64,000 nt of DNA, from positions 18,707,856 to 18,771,855 of the forward strand of contig NC_135246.1 in NCBI RefSeq assembly GCF_947623445.1, written 5' to 3'. The notes beneath the pieces were generated by a model, which saw nothing but the letters and a program-made list of their open reading frames with translations, was not told the DNA's origin and ran no database searches. This DNA comes from Clavelina lepadiformis. Taxonomy: Eukaryota > Chordata > Ascidiacea > Aplousobranchia > Clavelinidae. The position numbers and the translations under genes were made by a program. Shown one piece after another: positions 9,894 to 20,362 of this stretch; position 1 is the first letter of the stretch, and each line of letters opens with the position of its first letter.

Positions 9894-10286
9894 TTACTTC
9901 ACTATAAAGTTTCCCGCAAATAGATATTTAATACATAAAAATATGAAGACTGTTGTTGGTTCATTGGTTGCATGTTTCCATTAGAAATCAAGATACTTGA
10001 CGCTTATTGATCATTCAAAAATTCCCTTTAGACCCTTATAAAAGTAAGGACCGCGATTACATAAGACCATCATAGTGTTTTTTTGTTTCAATGAACATTT
10101 CGTGACGAATTTCTACTGCCGCGAATCAACGTTAAGATCTGAAAAAATTCTTATGTATATGTAGCTTATTGTAAAGCTCATTCTTTTGCTTTTTGACTTT
10201 TTCTATAGGCTTGTTGGTAAAGAAAATTAAACTTTGTAAGCATTGTAAGTAGTAATACGTTAGGATAATTTTTCAAAACTTACAAA

Positions 10287-10341
10287 ATGGCTGTCAATTT
10301 GGAGGATTATTTCCGAAGTACATTTGAAGACAAACTATTGG
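10287..10341 (+). CDS. possible first coding exon of an unrecognised gene
   Basis: ATG starts MAVNLEDYFRSTFEDKLL and reaches a good GTAAGT donor (phase 2). The composition and the donor make it exon-like. I could not find a convincing next exon; one candidate after an acceptor at 11479 gives only about 30 residues before a stop. No family was recognised, and it is not phase-compatible with the L45 gene downstream. Confidence 0.3.
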
Positions 10342-10482
10342 TGTAAGTTCTCAGTTTTTATGTAAATTCTAATTAAACCCATAGGTTAGCTTTTATCGCT
10401 TTAAACTTTGTATTTGAGTTTCATGCAGGTCTGCACATAATTAGTGTTAGTGAGTTAACGGTTTAATTAGAGTTAACGGTTT

Positions 10483-10528
10483 AATCTGCTGGGCTCTGCC
10501 CGCGTATGTTCGAATCTTGCCGACAACG
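10483..10528 (+). pseudogene. 3' half of a tRNA-Ser copy
   Basis: The variable arm, T loop (TTCGAAT) and CCGACAACG end of the tRNA-Ser unit are present without the 5' half. The flanking GCGGAATTGAAATCAAG matches the spacer of the 6762-6920 units. Confidence 0.7.
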
Positions 10529-10604
10529 CGGAATTGAAATCAAGTTTTCATAAGTGATTCGAGAAAAGTGCGATTTTAACTATGTGCATTGAACATAAAG
10601 CACA

Positions 10605-10686
10605 GTTGTCGTGGCTTTGTGATTAAGGCGACAGAATTGAAATCTTTTGGGCTCTGCCCGTGTAGGTTCGAATCTTGCCGACAATG
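10605..10686 (+). pseudogene. degenerate tRNA-Ser(UGA) copy
   Basis: The length matches the intact gene (82 nt), but the A box reads TGGCTTTGTGATTAAGG and the anticodon stem is mismatched (ACAGAATTGAAATCTTT). The spacer on both sides is again the tRNA-Ser tandem unit, so this cluster is the far arm of the same duplication. Confidence 0.75.
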
Positions 10687-10854
10687 CGGAATTGAAATCA
10701 AGTTTTCATAAGTGATTCGAGAAAAGTGCGATTTTATCTATTTGCATTGCACATTAAGCACGCTAGCTAGACTCCCGTCTTTTTTTTAAAAAACTCATGG
10801 CGCAGTGGAAAAATCGGAGCACGACGATCGACAAGCTGCAGGTTCAAATCAGCA

Positions 10855-11010
10855 ACCCAGCCTTACCCTAACCCAACAACCGTTTAATGACCATTTGATC
10901 ATTTGATGTTAGACCATTTGATGCTAGACCATTTGAGCATTTGAGCACTCTAGACCACGCTAGCTAGGCTCCCGTCTAGACCACGCTAGCTATAGAGTAC
11001 TAGAGTACTA
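10855..11010. repeat. second copy of the CATTTGATG/CTAGAC segment
   Basis: It repeats the content of 9395-9530 with an extra CATTTGAGC unit and two CTAGACCACGCTAGCTA boxes. It marks the right edge of the repeat island. Confidence 0.75.
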
Positions 11011-12875
11011 GAGTCTCATTTTCATGTCTTTTTACATGTAAAGCTTTATTAGCTGTGGTCCATGTTCTTAAGGGGTCATGTCCCAATTCAAAGAGATAGG
11101 CTTTTCAATGCAAAGTACATTAAATCAAGAAGCTACCAACGCAAAACTACATCATAAACCTACCCTGAATTTTGGCTTGCAACGAGACCAAGGGTCCATC
11201 TCGTACAGTGTGGTGTTTGAAAAGAAAGTATTACTAGACTTGTGTAAGACATCATCCGCAAAGTTGTCTTTTATTGGTTGGATTGTTGGATACTTCCCAA
11301 CTTATTTTGAGACTTTTTTCTTTCCGGCTAAATATTCTCCAGGTCTACCCACTTCTCTCAACTTCCTTTTTCGTGGCCAGTTAGTTTGCCTGCATGTAAT
11401 CGTTAGCCGCAATACTTTATGCATAGTTCTCCAAAAAATTGGTTTTGTGTGCTAAATCATGAAGCTCTTTATTTGTAGAAACTGTACCAGCTATCAGAAT
11501 GCAAATTATGCATGCAATTCCATTCGACTTTACCACAACCGGCCATTTGCGGAAACATGTTCGCGACTCTAGTTTTCGTTACGCTTGTCAAATTGAAAGT
11601 TGCAGGAAGAGATAAAAATTCCAATTCCCTGGCACAACCTAAAAAATAAAAATTGTCCAAGGAAAGTAAGTCTGGGTGCAAATAACCTCAACCCAGAGAT
11701 TATGTTTATGTAATTGACCCTACCCCAAACTCAAAATGACATCAACCTTGCTTTGCCTCAACACCAAAACACAAACAAGGCAAACCTACCTTGAACATAT
11801 TTGTTGTGATTGTTAGCATAGATGTCGTATTTTTTTGTGAAAAGTGAATAAAGTATTCGTAGCACTTGTGTGCGTTGACATTTCCGGATTATTTAAAAAA
11901 CGCCTTTACCATTTGGGGAAAATAATTTGGGTAATGAAATTTGTAAAAAATCTTGGCCTGCTGTACTTACGTGGGAAAACTTTTAAGTTCCTTCGTCCTT
12001 TTACAACCTTGCATTTAGTAAAAAACTCATGAAATTATGGCATTGCAGGGATAAGAAAGGGTTACTTTAAAGTTTAAACAGTGACGAAATGTCACCATCT
12101 CAATATTAATGTGGTGTTTATCGCGGTAACAGCAACTATTAAGCCGGTAACTCTGACTGTGTCAAGTGGCTCAATATATTACGTGACGCGAATGAGATTA
12201 AGCCACTTGTTTTGCACTTGTAACGAAGTAAACGCCAATCACATCGTACACTGGGTTTTATTTAGCCATCATTGTTTCCAATGCATCGGTGGTGCGTAGT
12301 TAGCCATAAAAAGGCGTTGCGAACTGTATGTAGGCAGGTTTATGGTACTTGGACCAAAATAAGGCGTGGGGAGTGTTTTTTTGGACGAAAGTGGCATTTT
12401 ATTAGTCAATGATGAAAATTGTGGACAAATATCAGTCACTATTTTTTCCTGTGTATTTATCCAACACACTGAACGCAAGCTTTCCAATAGCCTAGGCTAG
12501 GCCTATATAGCAGTTGAAAACGATCATGTGCTGACGTCATGTGGCGTGTGTCAGCTGTACGTTTGTTAAGCTAACGTAGTATAGCCTACTTAGAGATACT
12601 CTGCTGCAGCATGCAGTGTTTCCTGCTTTTTTTTATATCAAGGCTATCGGTTTTAAACACTAATTTTGCAGTATAAATCGAAGCAAAAGTTATTCTCTCT
12701 TCTTTTTTGGAGACACTGGTTTACCTTGGTGTGCAATGCCATTTTAGGCAAAAAATATCCGTTGTGCACTTACCATACTCTGCAGTCTGGCATGACATGT
12801 TTTATTGCATTACTGTATTAGGCAGGTACCGGTATGTGTTTTATAAAAGAAAGTTTGTGGTTTTAACAATGCGAA
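11011..12875. other. spacer upstream of MRPL45
   Basis: A 125-codon plus-strand frame at 11078-11455 is the longest here, but it shows no domain, no fitting splice borders and no homology I recognise. The rest has only short frames. The L45 promoter should lie within the last few hundred bases; no core element was clear. Confidence 0.4.
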
Positions 12876-15800
12876 ATGTTGACCAACATTGTGAAGCAAG
12901 CGTGTCAATGTGGAATGACCAGAATCCCTGCTCAAGCTTCCCAAAGTAAGCCCACTTTTGATTTACAAAATAACTTTTTCTAATTATGTGATAAATTCCA
13001 TGAGCACTGTTGTAATGTAATGCATAATGGGCCAGCCATACATTTTGTGCATATTTAACAAGGATAGCTGTCCGGCATGTATACTAATAGTGGAAGTTGC
13101 TGGACCACATTAGATTCGTATTAGTTTTGTCCATGTCCAGTGGATATATCACCTTATTCCATGGATAAGAATATTAAAGAGGAGAAAGCAAATGATTACT
13201 TCAGTTGTATTTTAATGTTTCACTAATTTTCCATATGCAAAGAATTTCAGATTATCGTATTCCTATTTAGAGTAGATAATTTAGCTACAAACATCGATAT
13301 ATACATGACAAATTTGAAAGGATGTGAATTTTAAATTCAGTAACATCTGGAACAAAATTAGTTTCTATGATATAAGCCACACATAATAATATATAGTGGT
13401 ATATTTTATTTCAATTTTAGAATTTGTTTCTAAATTTTGTATATATTATTTTGCAGGCATCATCACCATTCATGTAAGATATAAAGGAAATGCCGGACAG
13501 ACTCCCCACACTAGGGAACAGTTGGAAAAATTAGGTGAGCTGCCGGTCCTTTGGAAATGTGTCTCAAACATGCATAACTTAAAACATTGAACATGTTGCA
13601 GGTTGCATATAATGCTTAACGTTGGTGTCTTTCTTGATTACTTCCCTACATTAAGCCCTGTAGGTGTATGTGTAAAGGGAATTACATTTTACAAGTCAAT
13701 TTGATTTGCAGTTGCAAGTCCCTTTGTAAATCTTTGGACAAAAATACATTGAATACAAAGCTGTTACGATGTTTTTTGTCCTGTTAAAGGTCTATCTGGA
13801 TATATGAAAAAGTATCGCCAATACGCCCAGTATAACTACCAAGAATGGAGATACCCTCAGAAGTCTAGAGCAATAGATATCTCTTGTACACGTATGATAT
13901 CTTTATTCAAGTTTTGCATGGTTTTATACATGTGATTTAAAATGTTTTATTTTTGAAGAAACACTGTTTGCAGTTGCGTTCATATGCCTGGTCCAGTTTG
14001 TAATCAAGGGCCTGTACTTTAGTTGGTATGTTATGCTGTACAACTGCGTTAATATAGAAAACATTAAAGTATGAATAAATGTCCATTCACCAGATTGGTA
14101 CAAACTACATCATTTTGCAGGCGCATTTTGTGTTTCATTGATCATTGTCATTACTTACTGTAGGTCAAATTATCGACCAGTACAATCCAGAAGAAGGTGG
14201 ATTCAAAAGCTTTTTAAATTCACCAAGAGAAAAACTAAAACCAGCCAACATGGATGCATTTCAGTAAGTACTAGCTCGCTGACTTCAGTGTAGGCCTGAA
14301 CAGATTATAGTGTCATGCTAATTTGTAAGCTGGGCTACGGTTAAGAAGGCATTGGTGAACTTAACACAGCACATATTGTAGCATTAGCAAACTTCTTGAA
14401 ATAAATAAAGTTTACCTGAATTGAGTCTACGAAATTTGACTTGTTCACTAAACCTTTGCTTCTCCCCATAAACCACGTTATATTACATACAGGCCATGGC
14501 TTAATACATTTTTTGTGTGCAAGGCTTGTGGGTAATAAAAGCTCTTGTTCCGTAGCAACCGCATAATAAAGAAGAGAGTGCAGGATTATCATCGGAAAAG
14601 GTTTCCTCCTATTGCCCAGGAAATATACGTTGATACTCACAACTTGTTAAACACAGAAAAGTAAAAAAAATTTCTTGTATTATTTAATTGTTATGACATT
14701 TTTGCAGAGTTGATGGTTACAGTTTTACCTTGTTGTATACTCCTACACTATTTTTGTATTGAAACAAGGCTAATAAGGCAATGATAATGCTAGAATAATG
14801 TAATTAGTTACCACGTAGTTACAACATGAATGTATATTTAACTGTTTGTTGAGTGATGTCATCGTGATATTTGATCGTTTGTTAGTTGGACAGTCACAAA
14901 AAAGCTTGAGACTGAAGAAAAATTGGACAAGATGGTGACCCCACAAGCATACCCGGTATTTATAGCTTATCTTTATTTTTATGAATAATAAAGTATTGAA
15001 ATATTGAATGGTCCTGTTTGACCAAAACCTCTTCCCTCAATCTGTGCCCGTGGTGTGACTTGTCCTGCTAGGTTTGGTTGAGAATGCTAAAAAATGACTG
15101 GCTGTACCCTTAGTTATACTTTTTAACACTTTTATTTAGGATATGATAAAAGGTCTTAATTCGAAGACAGTCATATGGAAATACGACGAGACCATTGAAC
15201 CTCCAAAGGTCGTTCGAGTTCGAAGTGGAGCTATGCTTGAGCAGTCTAATCTGTACGGACAAGTTACTGTGAGGTTTCATTCAAAACAAGTAGGTAACAA
15301 TAACTTATTATTTATTAAAATGTTAACAAAAATCGCATTTTGTTGTTTGTGATAGGAATTTATTTTTTGCACTTTTCTATGTACATGACTGTGTTTTAAT
15401 ACTTTCTCTGTATAAGTCCTAATAGATTACATTACTTGTCATTCAGTTGCAGTGTAAGATTGTTGATTGAAATATATTGTATTACTTTTTGTGCGGTTTT
15501 TCTATAAGAAAGTTTCAGTGTGGTAACAAAATTGCATTGCCATTGAATTTTTGTCAAAAAAATGAACCGAATGCATTTGACGATGAAATTTTGTGCAGAC
15601 ACTTGCCATTTATGATCGTTTTGGTCGTTTAATGTTCGGTGATCCTGAGTCGCCACGAAATGTTCTGGAATATGTTGTGTTTGAACGCCACATCTCTCAT
15701 CCTTATGGACTATGGAGGATTCATGGCAAGTTACCTGGTGATGCTTATGAAAGAGAACCTGCCAGAAGGGTAATTTAAATTTTCTTTCTGAGTTTTTACT

Positions 15801-16967
15801 TTATAGTATTTTCCATCGTTTTAAAATGGTTAATTGGACATACCGTGAACAGCATCCACAACTTGATATATAGATGTTGCAATCTTTATTCTTAAACAAT
15901 CTTTATTCTTAAACCGAGGGAAACATGCCTCACTTGTTAGTGCGCAAATGTTGAGGACCTGCCTTAATTTGTTTCAACATTACATTAATTTGTGTCGTTC
16001 TATTAACCATTAAATGCGAGGGCAAGATTGATTGCAACAACATCGCAATACACTTCAAATTAATATCTTTTGAACCTTACGTTTTGCATACCCTTTTCAA
16101 CTACTGCACTACAAAGTTGACTGGCATAAAATATAGAGTGTTTCTGGCGTAAAGCCTGTGTTTGAAAAGGTACATTTGTATTTTCAAAGACCGTTGCGAT
16201 AATTAAACCGAATCAACGCCGAGTGGAAGCAAAAGAATGGCAAGATGCAGAAGACGAAGCTTGTGTTTATAAATGGTATCCTGCTCGACATGTAAGTTGC
16301 TACCTGTTCTTTAAGCTTTAGTATGCGAGTTTATGTATTTAAAATGCAACGCTTATTGAGTTTTTGCACTTCTGCAAGATGTGTCTTGGTTGTTGTTTGT
16401 CATCATAATACATTGTTTTCAAAATGCATATGGTTGCAAATTTTCTGGGACACATTACCTAGTTGATTTTGCCAGGTTAAGCAACTTCGTTTTAAGTGAA
16501 TTAAAGTCACTCTGTACAACACTGAAGTATCAACTTTTTACACTTCAATTTCCTTGAGTGCGCATTGTTTATAACAGTTGCAAATTACATGTGCTTGAAC
16601 ATTTTGATAAAATCAGAATGCAAAATTTGCCAATACCAGCAGCTGTGAGAGCACAATCTTTGTAAGTGGATAGTATAGGAACCCTTCATTCATAGAACTT
16701 CTGTCATCTAAAAGTTTCATTTTTATTTCGGTTTTGTAGAAAGTGATGCAGAAAATTGAAGGACTGAAGCGAATGAGACGAGGACACGAATATTGGAAGA
16801 AGAGGAGGAAGTATGTCTTGTTCAACATCAAGAGGGCAAGCTCACCAAAGATGCGCAGTCGATCGAGAAGAGTTGTCAAGATGAAGCGAAATAAACTCTT
16901 TAGCTTAAGGGAGGAAGGAAAGTTACCTCCAGTACCGTCTCACAGAGATCCGGACAAGTACCCTTGA
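12876..16967 (+). CDS. MRPL45: mitochondrial large-subunit ribosomal protein L45
   Basis: Nine exons fit by phase: 12876-12945, 13457-13534, 13790-13891, 14164-14263, 14886-14955, 15140-15289, 15599-15769, 16190-16291 and 16740-16967, giving 356 residues. The start MLTNIVKQACQCGMTRIPAQ has a presequence look, with basic residues and no acids. The family core is clear: NLYGQVTVRFHSKQ, TLAIYDRFGRLMFGDPESP and VLEYVVFERHISHPYG, the Tim44-like fold of L45 in the large mitoribosomal subunit. Compared with human L45 (about 306 residues, from memory), about 30 residues are missing before residue 118, and a basic tail of about 75 residues is added (KKRRKYVLFNIKRAS). The fifth exon ends at a weak GTATTT donor, and a missed exon in the 622-bp intron 4 is possible. 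Confidence 0.93.
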
Positions 16968-17645
16968 CCCTTGACCTTTGATCTGGCGTCATAACAACTT
17001 GCTGCAAGTCGGTTTATGCAGCTAGTTGTGCTCATCGTCTACCTGGATATCTTTTCAATTTCTGATCTACAAAGTTTTGGATGCGACAGTGGGCTTAGTA
17101 ATGTTTTCAGAGGTTTTCTGCTGTCGACCGCTGATGAACTTTTTCAGCTCAACGTACAATCATGAAATAAAAATGTTTAGAAATGCAGTTGCATGTATTG
17201 GGACAAAATTTAATGCAATGCAAGAAAATTTACGAAAACTCATTAAGTTAAACAAGAACCTTTCAAAACAAGGAACCTTTCCTTACATTTCAAAAAGAAA
17301 AAAGCATCTTGTAGGAAATGTAACTCCAAAACCAACTGTCAGTGTTTTCTAAAGTCATTTATACAGAAGTAATGTTAAAGAAAATCGATACAGTGAAAGG
17401 TTGCAGTATGAGCATGTAGGAATGCGGTTGCATGTAAGTAAAAAAGCACGGAAACATACAGTACTTCAAAAAACAGGTTATAGCGAAACTAACAAAACTT
17501 GCCAAAATGCAACACAACAAAAGCTTTGCTTACACAGAGTACTGTATATGCTAAAAGTTCAATGCTTGAATTGGCTTCAAGTTAAACAGGTTAACATAAG
17601 ATAGAGTTTCAGAGATAGGCTACTGTAGACCACTTCAAGTGAGCG
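16968..17645. other. 3' flank of MRPL45
   Basis: An AATAAA at 17166 is a candidate polyadenylation signal for L45. Plus-strand frames of 67-108 codons in this stretch look like read-through of 3' UTR rather than genes. The facing minus-strand adhesion gene ends at 17646. Confidence 0.45.
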
Positions 17646-18350
17646 CTATAATAACCATTCCCTAGTAGGCGTCTCTTTGCAAACGCTTTCAATATTTTCC
17701 AAATTAATGTCCTCTTTTCCTTTCTCATTTAAGGGAAATTCCCGTAAAGTATAAGTTCCTTTGTGAGCAAATCGATATCGGAATGTGACGACGATGAACA
17801 TGAAAATGGTGAGCAAGGCAATTATGGAAACAGCTGAAAAACAAAAGCTTGCACGTTACGAAGTTAATGCAAGAAACCGATGACGCAGCTGTAACTAGGC
17901 ATGCTATCAGCAAATTTTTAGAAAATCGTCTGACTAAGGCATTTGCCATAAGCATAAAGTTGTGATGCTTTTAAAGAAAACCTACAAGGCACTTAAATTA
18001 AAATCATAGATTTAACGCACCTGGCTTATTTGATAAACAGTTCAAATAAAATTCTAGACTCAGCCTTAAATGTAGCCTTACTTATTAGTATAACTACGCT
18101 GGTGTTGTGAGTTGTGGCAGCCGTTGTCACATCATAATCGTCAATTCCTGTGGGATCTTGGAAGTCGGCAGACCCTTGAAAAAGAAGTATTTCCGTATTG
18201 TTATATTTTTGTGACAGGTGAGGTGTGGCGTGGGACTCTAGTTTGCTAAAAGTAACACCTTTTCTTATGTCTAGTTTTACCTTCTCTATTCGCCGCTGTG
18301 TTGACTTCAAAAGCCGTAGTTTGTGACATATTCCGCATACCATCAGCTAG
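17646..18350 (-). CDS. CADM/neurexin-like adhesion protein, C-terminal exons
   Basis: Last exon 17833-17646; the exon before it ends at 18082 and probably begins near 18350. The phase-1 join creates a 23-residue hydrophobic span (from VVILIT to IVVTF). After it comes RYRFAHKGTYTLREFPLNEK, which matches the protein 4.1-binding juxtamembrane motif of CADM, glycophorin C and Caspr (RHKGTY). The C terminus TPTREWLL has hydrophobic residues at 0 and -2, like the class II PDZ ligands of CADM (EYFI) and neurexin. Outside is a Thr-rich stalk (DYDVTTAATTHNTS). A type I cell-surface adhesion protein linked to the cortex is inferred. Ectodomain exons should lie to the right but were not recognised, so CADM versus neurexin kinship stays open. 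Confidence 0.7.
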
Positions 18351-20362
18351 TTCAGTTACATCTGCACAAACAATGCCACAGTTATTACGTTATAGGACAC
18401 AACAATGACACAAAATTTCATTTTAATTCAAATAAAAATAGATTCCATGACACCAGTTAGAAATTGCAGTAGTATTGCGGGGATTTAGGGTATTTTCAAT
18501 TTCAAAGAGTCTTTATGTAGCCTTAAACCACGAACCAGCCAAAGCGAGTTTAAATGCATTACACCTGAAACGGCATGATTTGAATGTAGGCCTACTTGTA
18601 GTACACAGTAGCTGGTTAACGGTTAATCACCAACGCTTCTTAACTATGGCAAGGTCATAGTTCATTGAAAAGAGGTTGTTGCACTGTTGTGAAATTTATT
18701 AGTCGAACAACATAGATTACAGTTACGCTGGGAGTGATTAAGAAAGTAGACAAAATTTAAGCCGTCCTTTTAACATTTGAGATGTTTAAAACGTGGTAAA
18801 TTTTTCACCTCCGCTCGTTTCTTTCAAGTCATCATCATCTGTGATCAAATCCTTCATTTGTAAAAAGTTTCCTGAATCTAGAGCAAAAACTCTGCCACAG
18901 AGGAAACTGCCGAAAAATGTATGGAAAACGAAATGGTTACGAAATTCAATCGGTAAACTAGAAATAATTAGATTCCTGTCTACCTCAAGTCTGCATAGCT
19001 TACAGTATTATGGCAGCAGCTCGCACCTTAACTGTCACAACTGTAAGTAAAAGGTTAGAATTATTGCGCACATGGTTAACATAGAGACTCTTAACATGAC
19101 GCCTTTCTACCACATGCAAAATGCATGCGTACTACAGCCTGCCGTTAACTATAAATCGCTTCCAAGCCTGATTCAACATCAGTCGTTTCCTGCTTGGTGT
19201 CACGTGACCAAATACGCGACAGTGCTTGTAAGAAGGCCTACATCAGTTTTTGTTATGAGATTTGCCTGTAGTTCATATTTTGTGCTGAGTTTAAATCTGA
19301 CTAGCTTAAGATTACCATCTAGCACTTTGAGTTATACTATAAGATCGGTTCGAGGACGTTAATCAGTGCTTGGCTGTGTTATAAAATAGGCCATCTAATT
19401 TTGTAAAGTCTAATCTGCGTTGTTGTTGTCGTTGGCGTTGTTTTAGCTGTATCTTTTCTCATGGCCTTGCCACTTGCTGTGTCCAGTAGGTGCTAACTTC
19501 GCCTGTGTCCGGTAGCTAAAGATTCATGAAACGCTACCCCATCGACCGAGCAAATTGCTATGGTGAAATCTCCGTAATCCAACCGGACAAACAACAGTTG
19601 CTGCAGTGTGGATTATATTGGCCAAAGATTTCACAAATTTCCTAATCCCATGGGCCGAATTAGGTGCAACCGGGAATCGTATACGCCAGATGTTGCCATT
19701 ACAATTTTGGTTGTGTGTCAGCAGGCAGCACAGCGACCAAATTGAATTAGCAATCTACCAGATTGTCGATAAACATTAAATGTTTGTGCAAAGTACGAAC
19801 GATATTTCAAACGTGAATGGGCCACGCTTAATACATAATTACTGATCATTTTGATCACAAAATTACACTTGGGTTTATATGCTGTACGGTATTTCTTGAA
19901 TGTAGCATAGTCCATACATATAGTATTGACTACTAGGCTGTGCAGCCCTAGATGAAAAATAAGCTATATCTTCTTTAAATATGGGCTAAAATCTTTACAA
20001 AATACGATTTAATACCAGAAGTCTTTATAATCGTTTCACAAATCTGTTTAGGTAATACATGACTTTCTAATTCGCTAAAAGTTGAAGTCCAATTCTTGTG
20101 CTATCGTATAACTGCGGAGCTTATAAATTATAATGTTTACTTCAGATTCTCAGAAAGGGTGGGTTGCCACCTGTCAAACCTTGCGGTAGTGTAACCTATG
20201 TAAAGTATGTTTGACTTATTTCTATGCAGCTATAGTGACAAAGAATACCCACAACTTTAAATTGAAAAAAGTATATTTCGATTTAGACGTAGGCTACATC
20301 GTTAGCCAGATGTTTAATTAATTTTAAAACCACGACAGCTTGCCACGTGATTAGGAACACAC
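18351..20362. other. unassigned stretch between the adhesion and lipase genes
   Basis: It probably holds introns or upstream exons of the adhesion gene. One exon-like minus frame at 18796-18884 follows a TTTTGCTCTAG acceptor and encodes an acidic end (MKDLITDDDDLKETSGGEK) before TAA. A foldback lies at 19563-19634. No Ig or LNS domain motif was seen. Confidence 0.4.
19563..19634. repeat. short foldback
   Basis: GTGAAATCTCCGTAATCCA on the left is echoed, inverted, by TGGATTATATTGGCCAAAGATTTCAC-type sequence on the right, separated by about 27 bp. The arms are imperfect. It could be a worn mini-element or part of a larger repeat. Confidence 0.4.

Noticed and set aside
10793-10860. tRNA-like segment (GGCGCAGTGG ... 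AGGTTCAAATC)
   Set aside because: A and B box resemblance only; no acceptor or anticodon stem forms.
11078-11455. 125-codon plus-strand frame
   Set aside because: No domain, no codon or composition signal, and no fitting donor or acceptor; close to chance length for this AT content, so kept only as part of the spacer entry.
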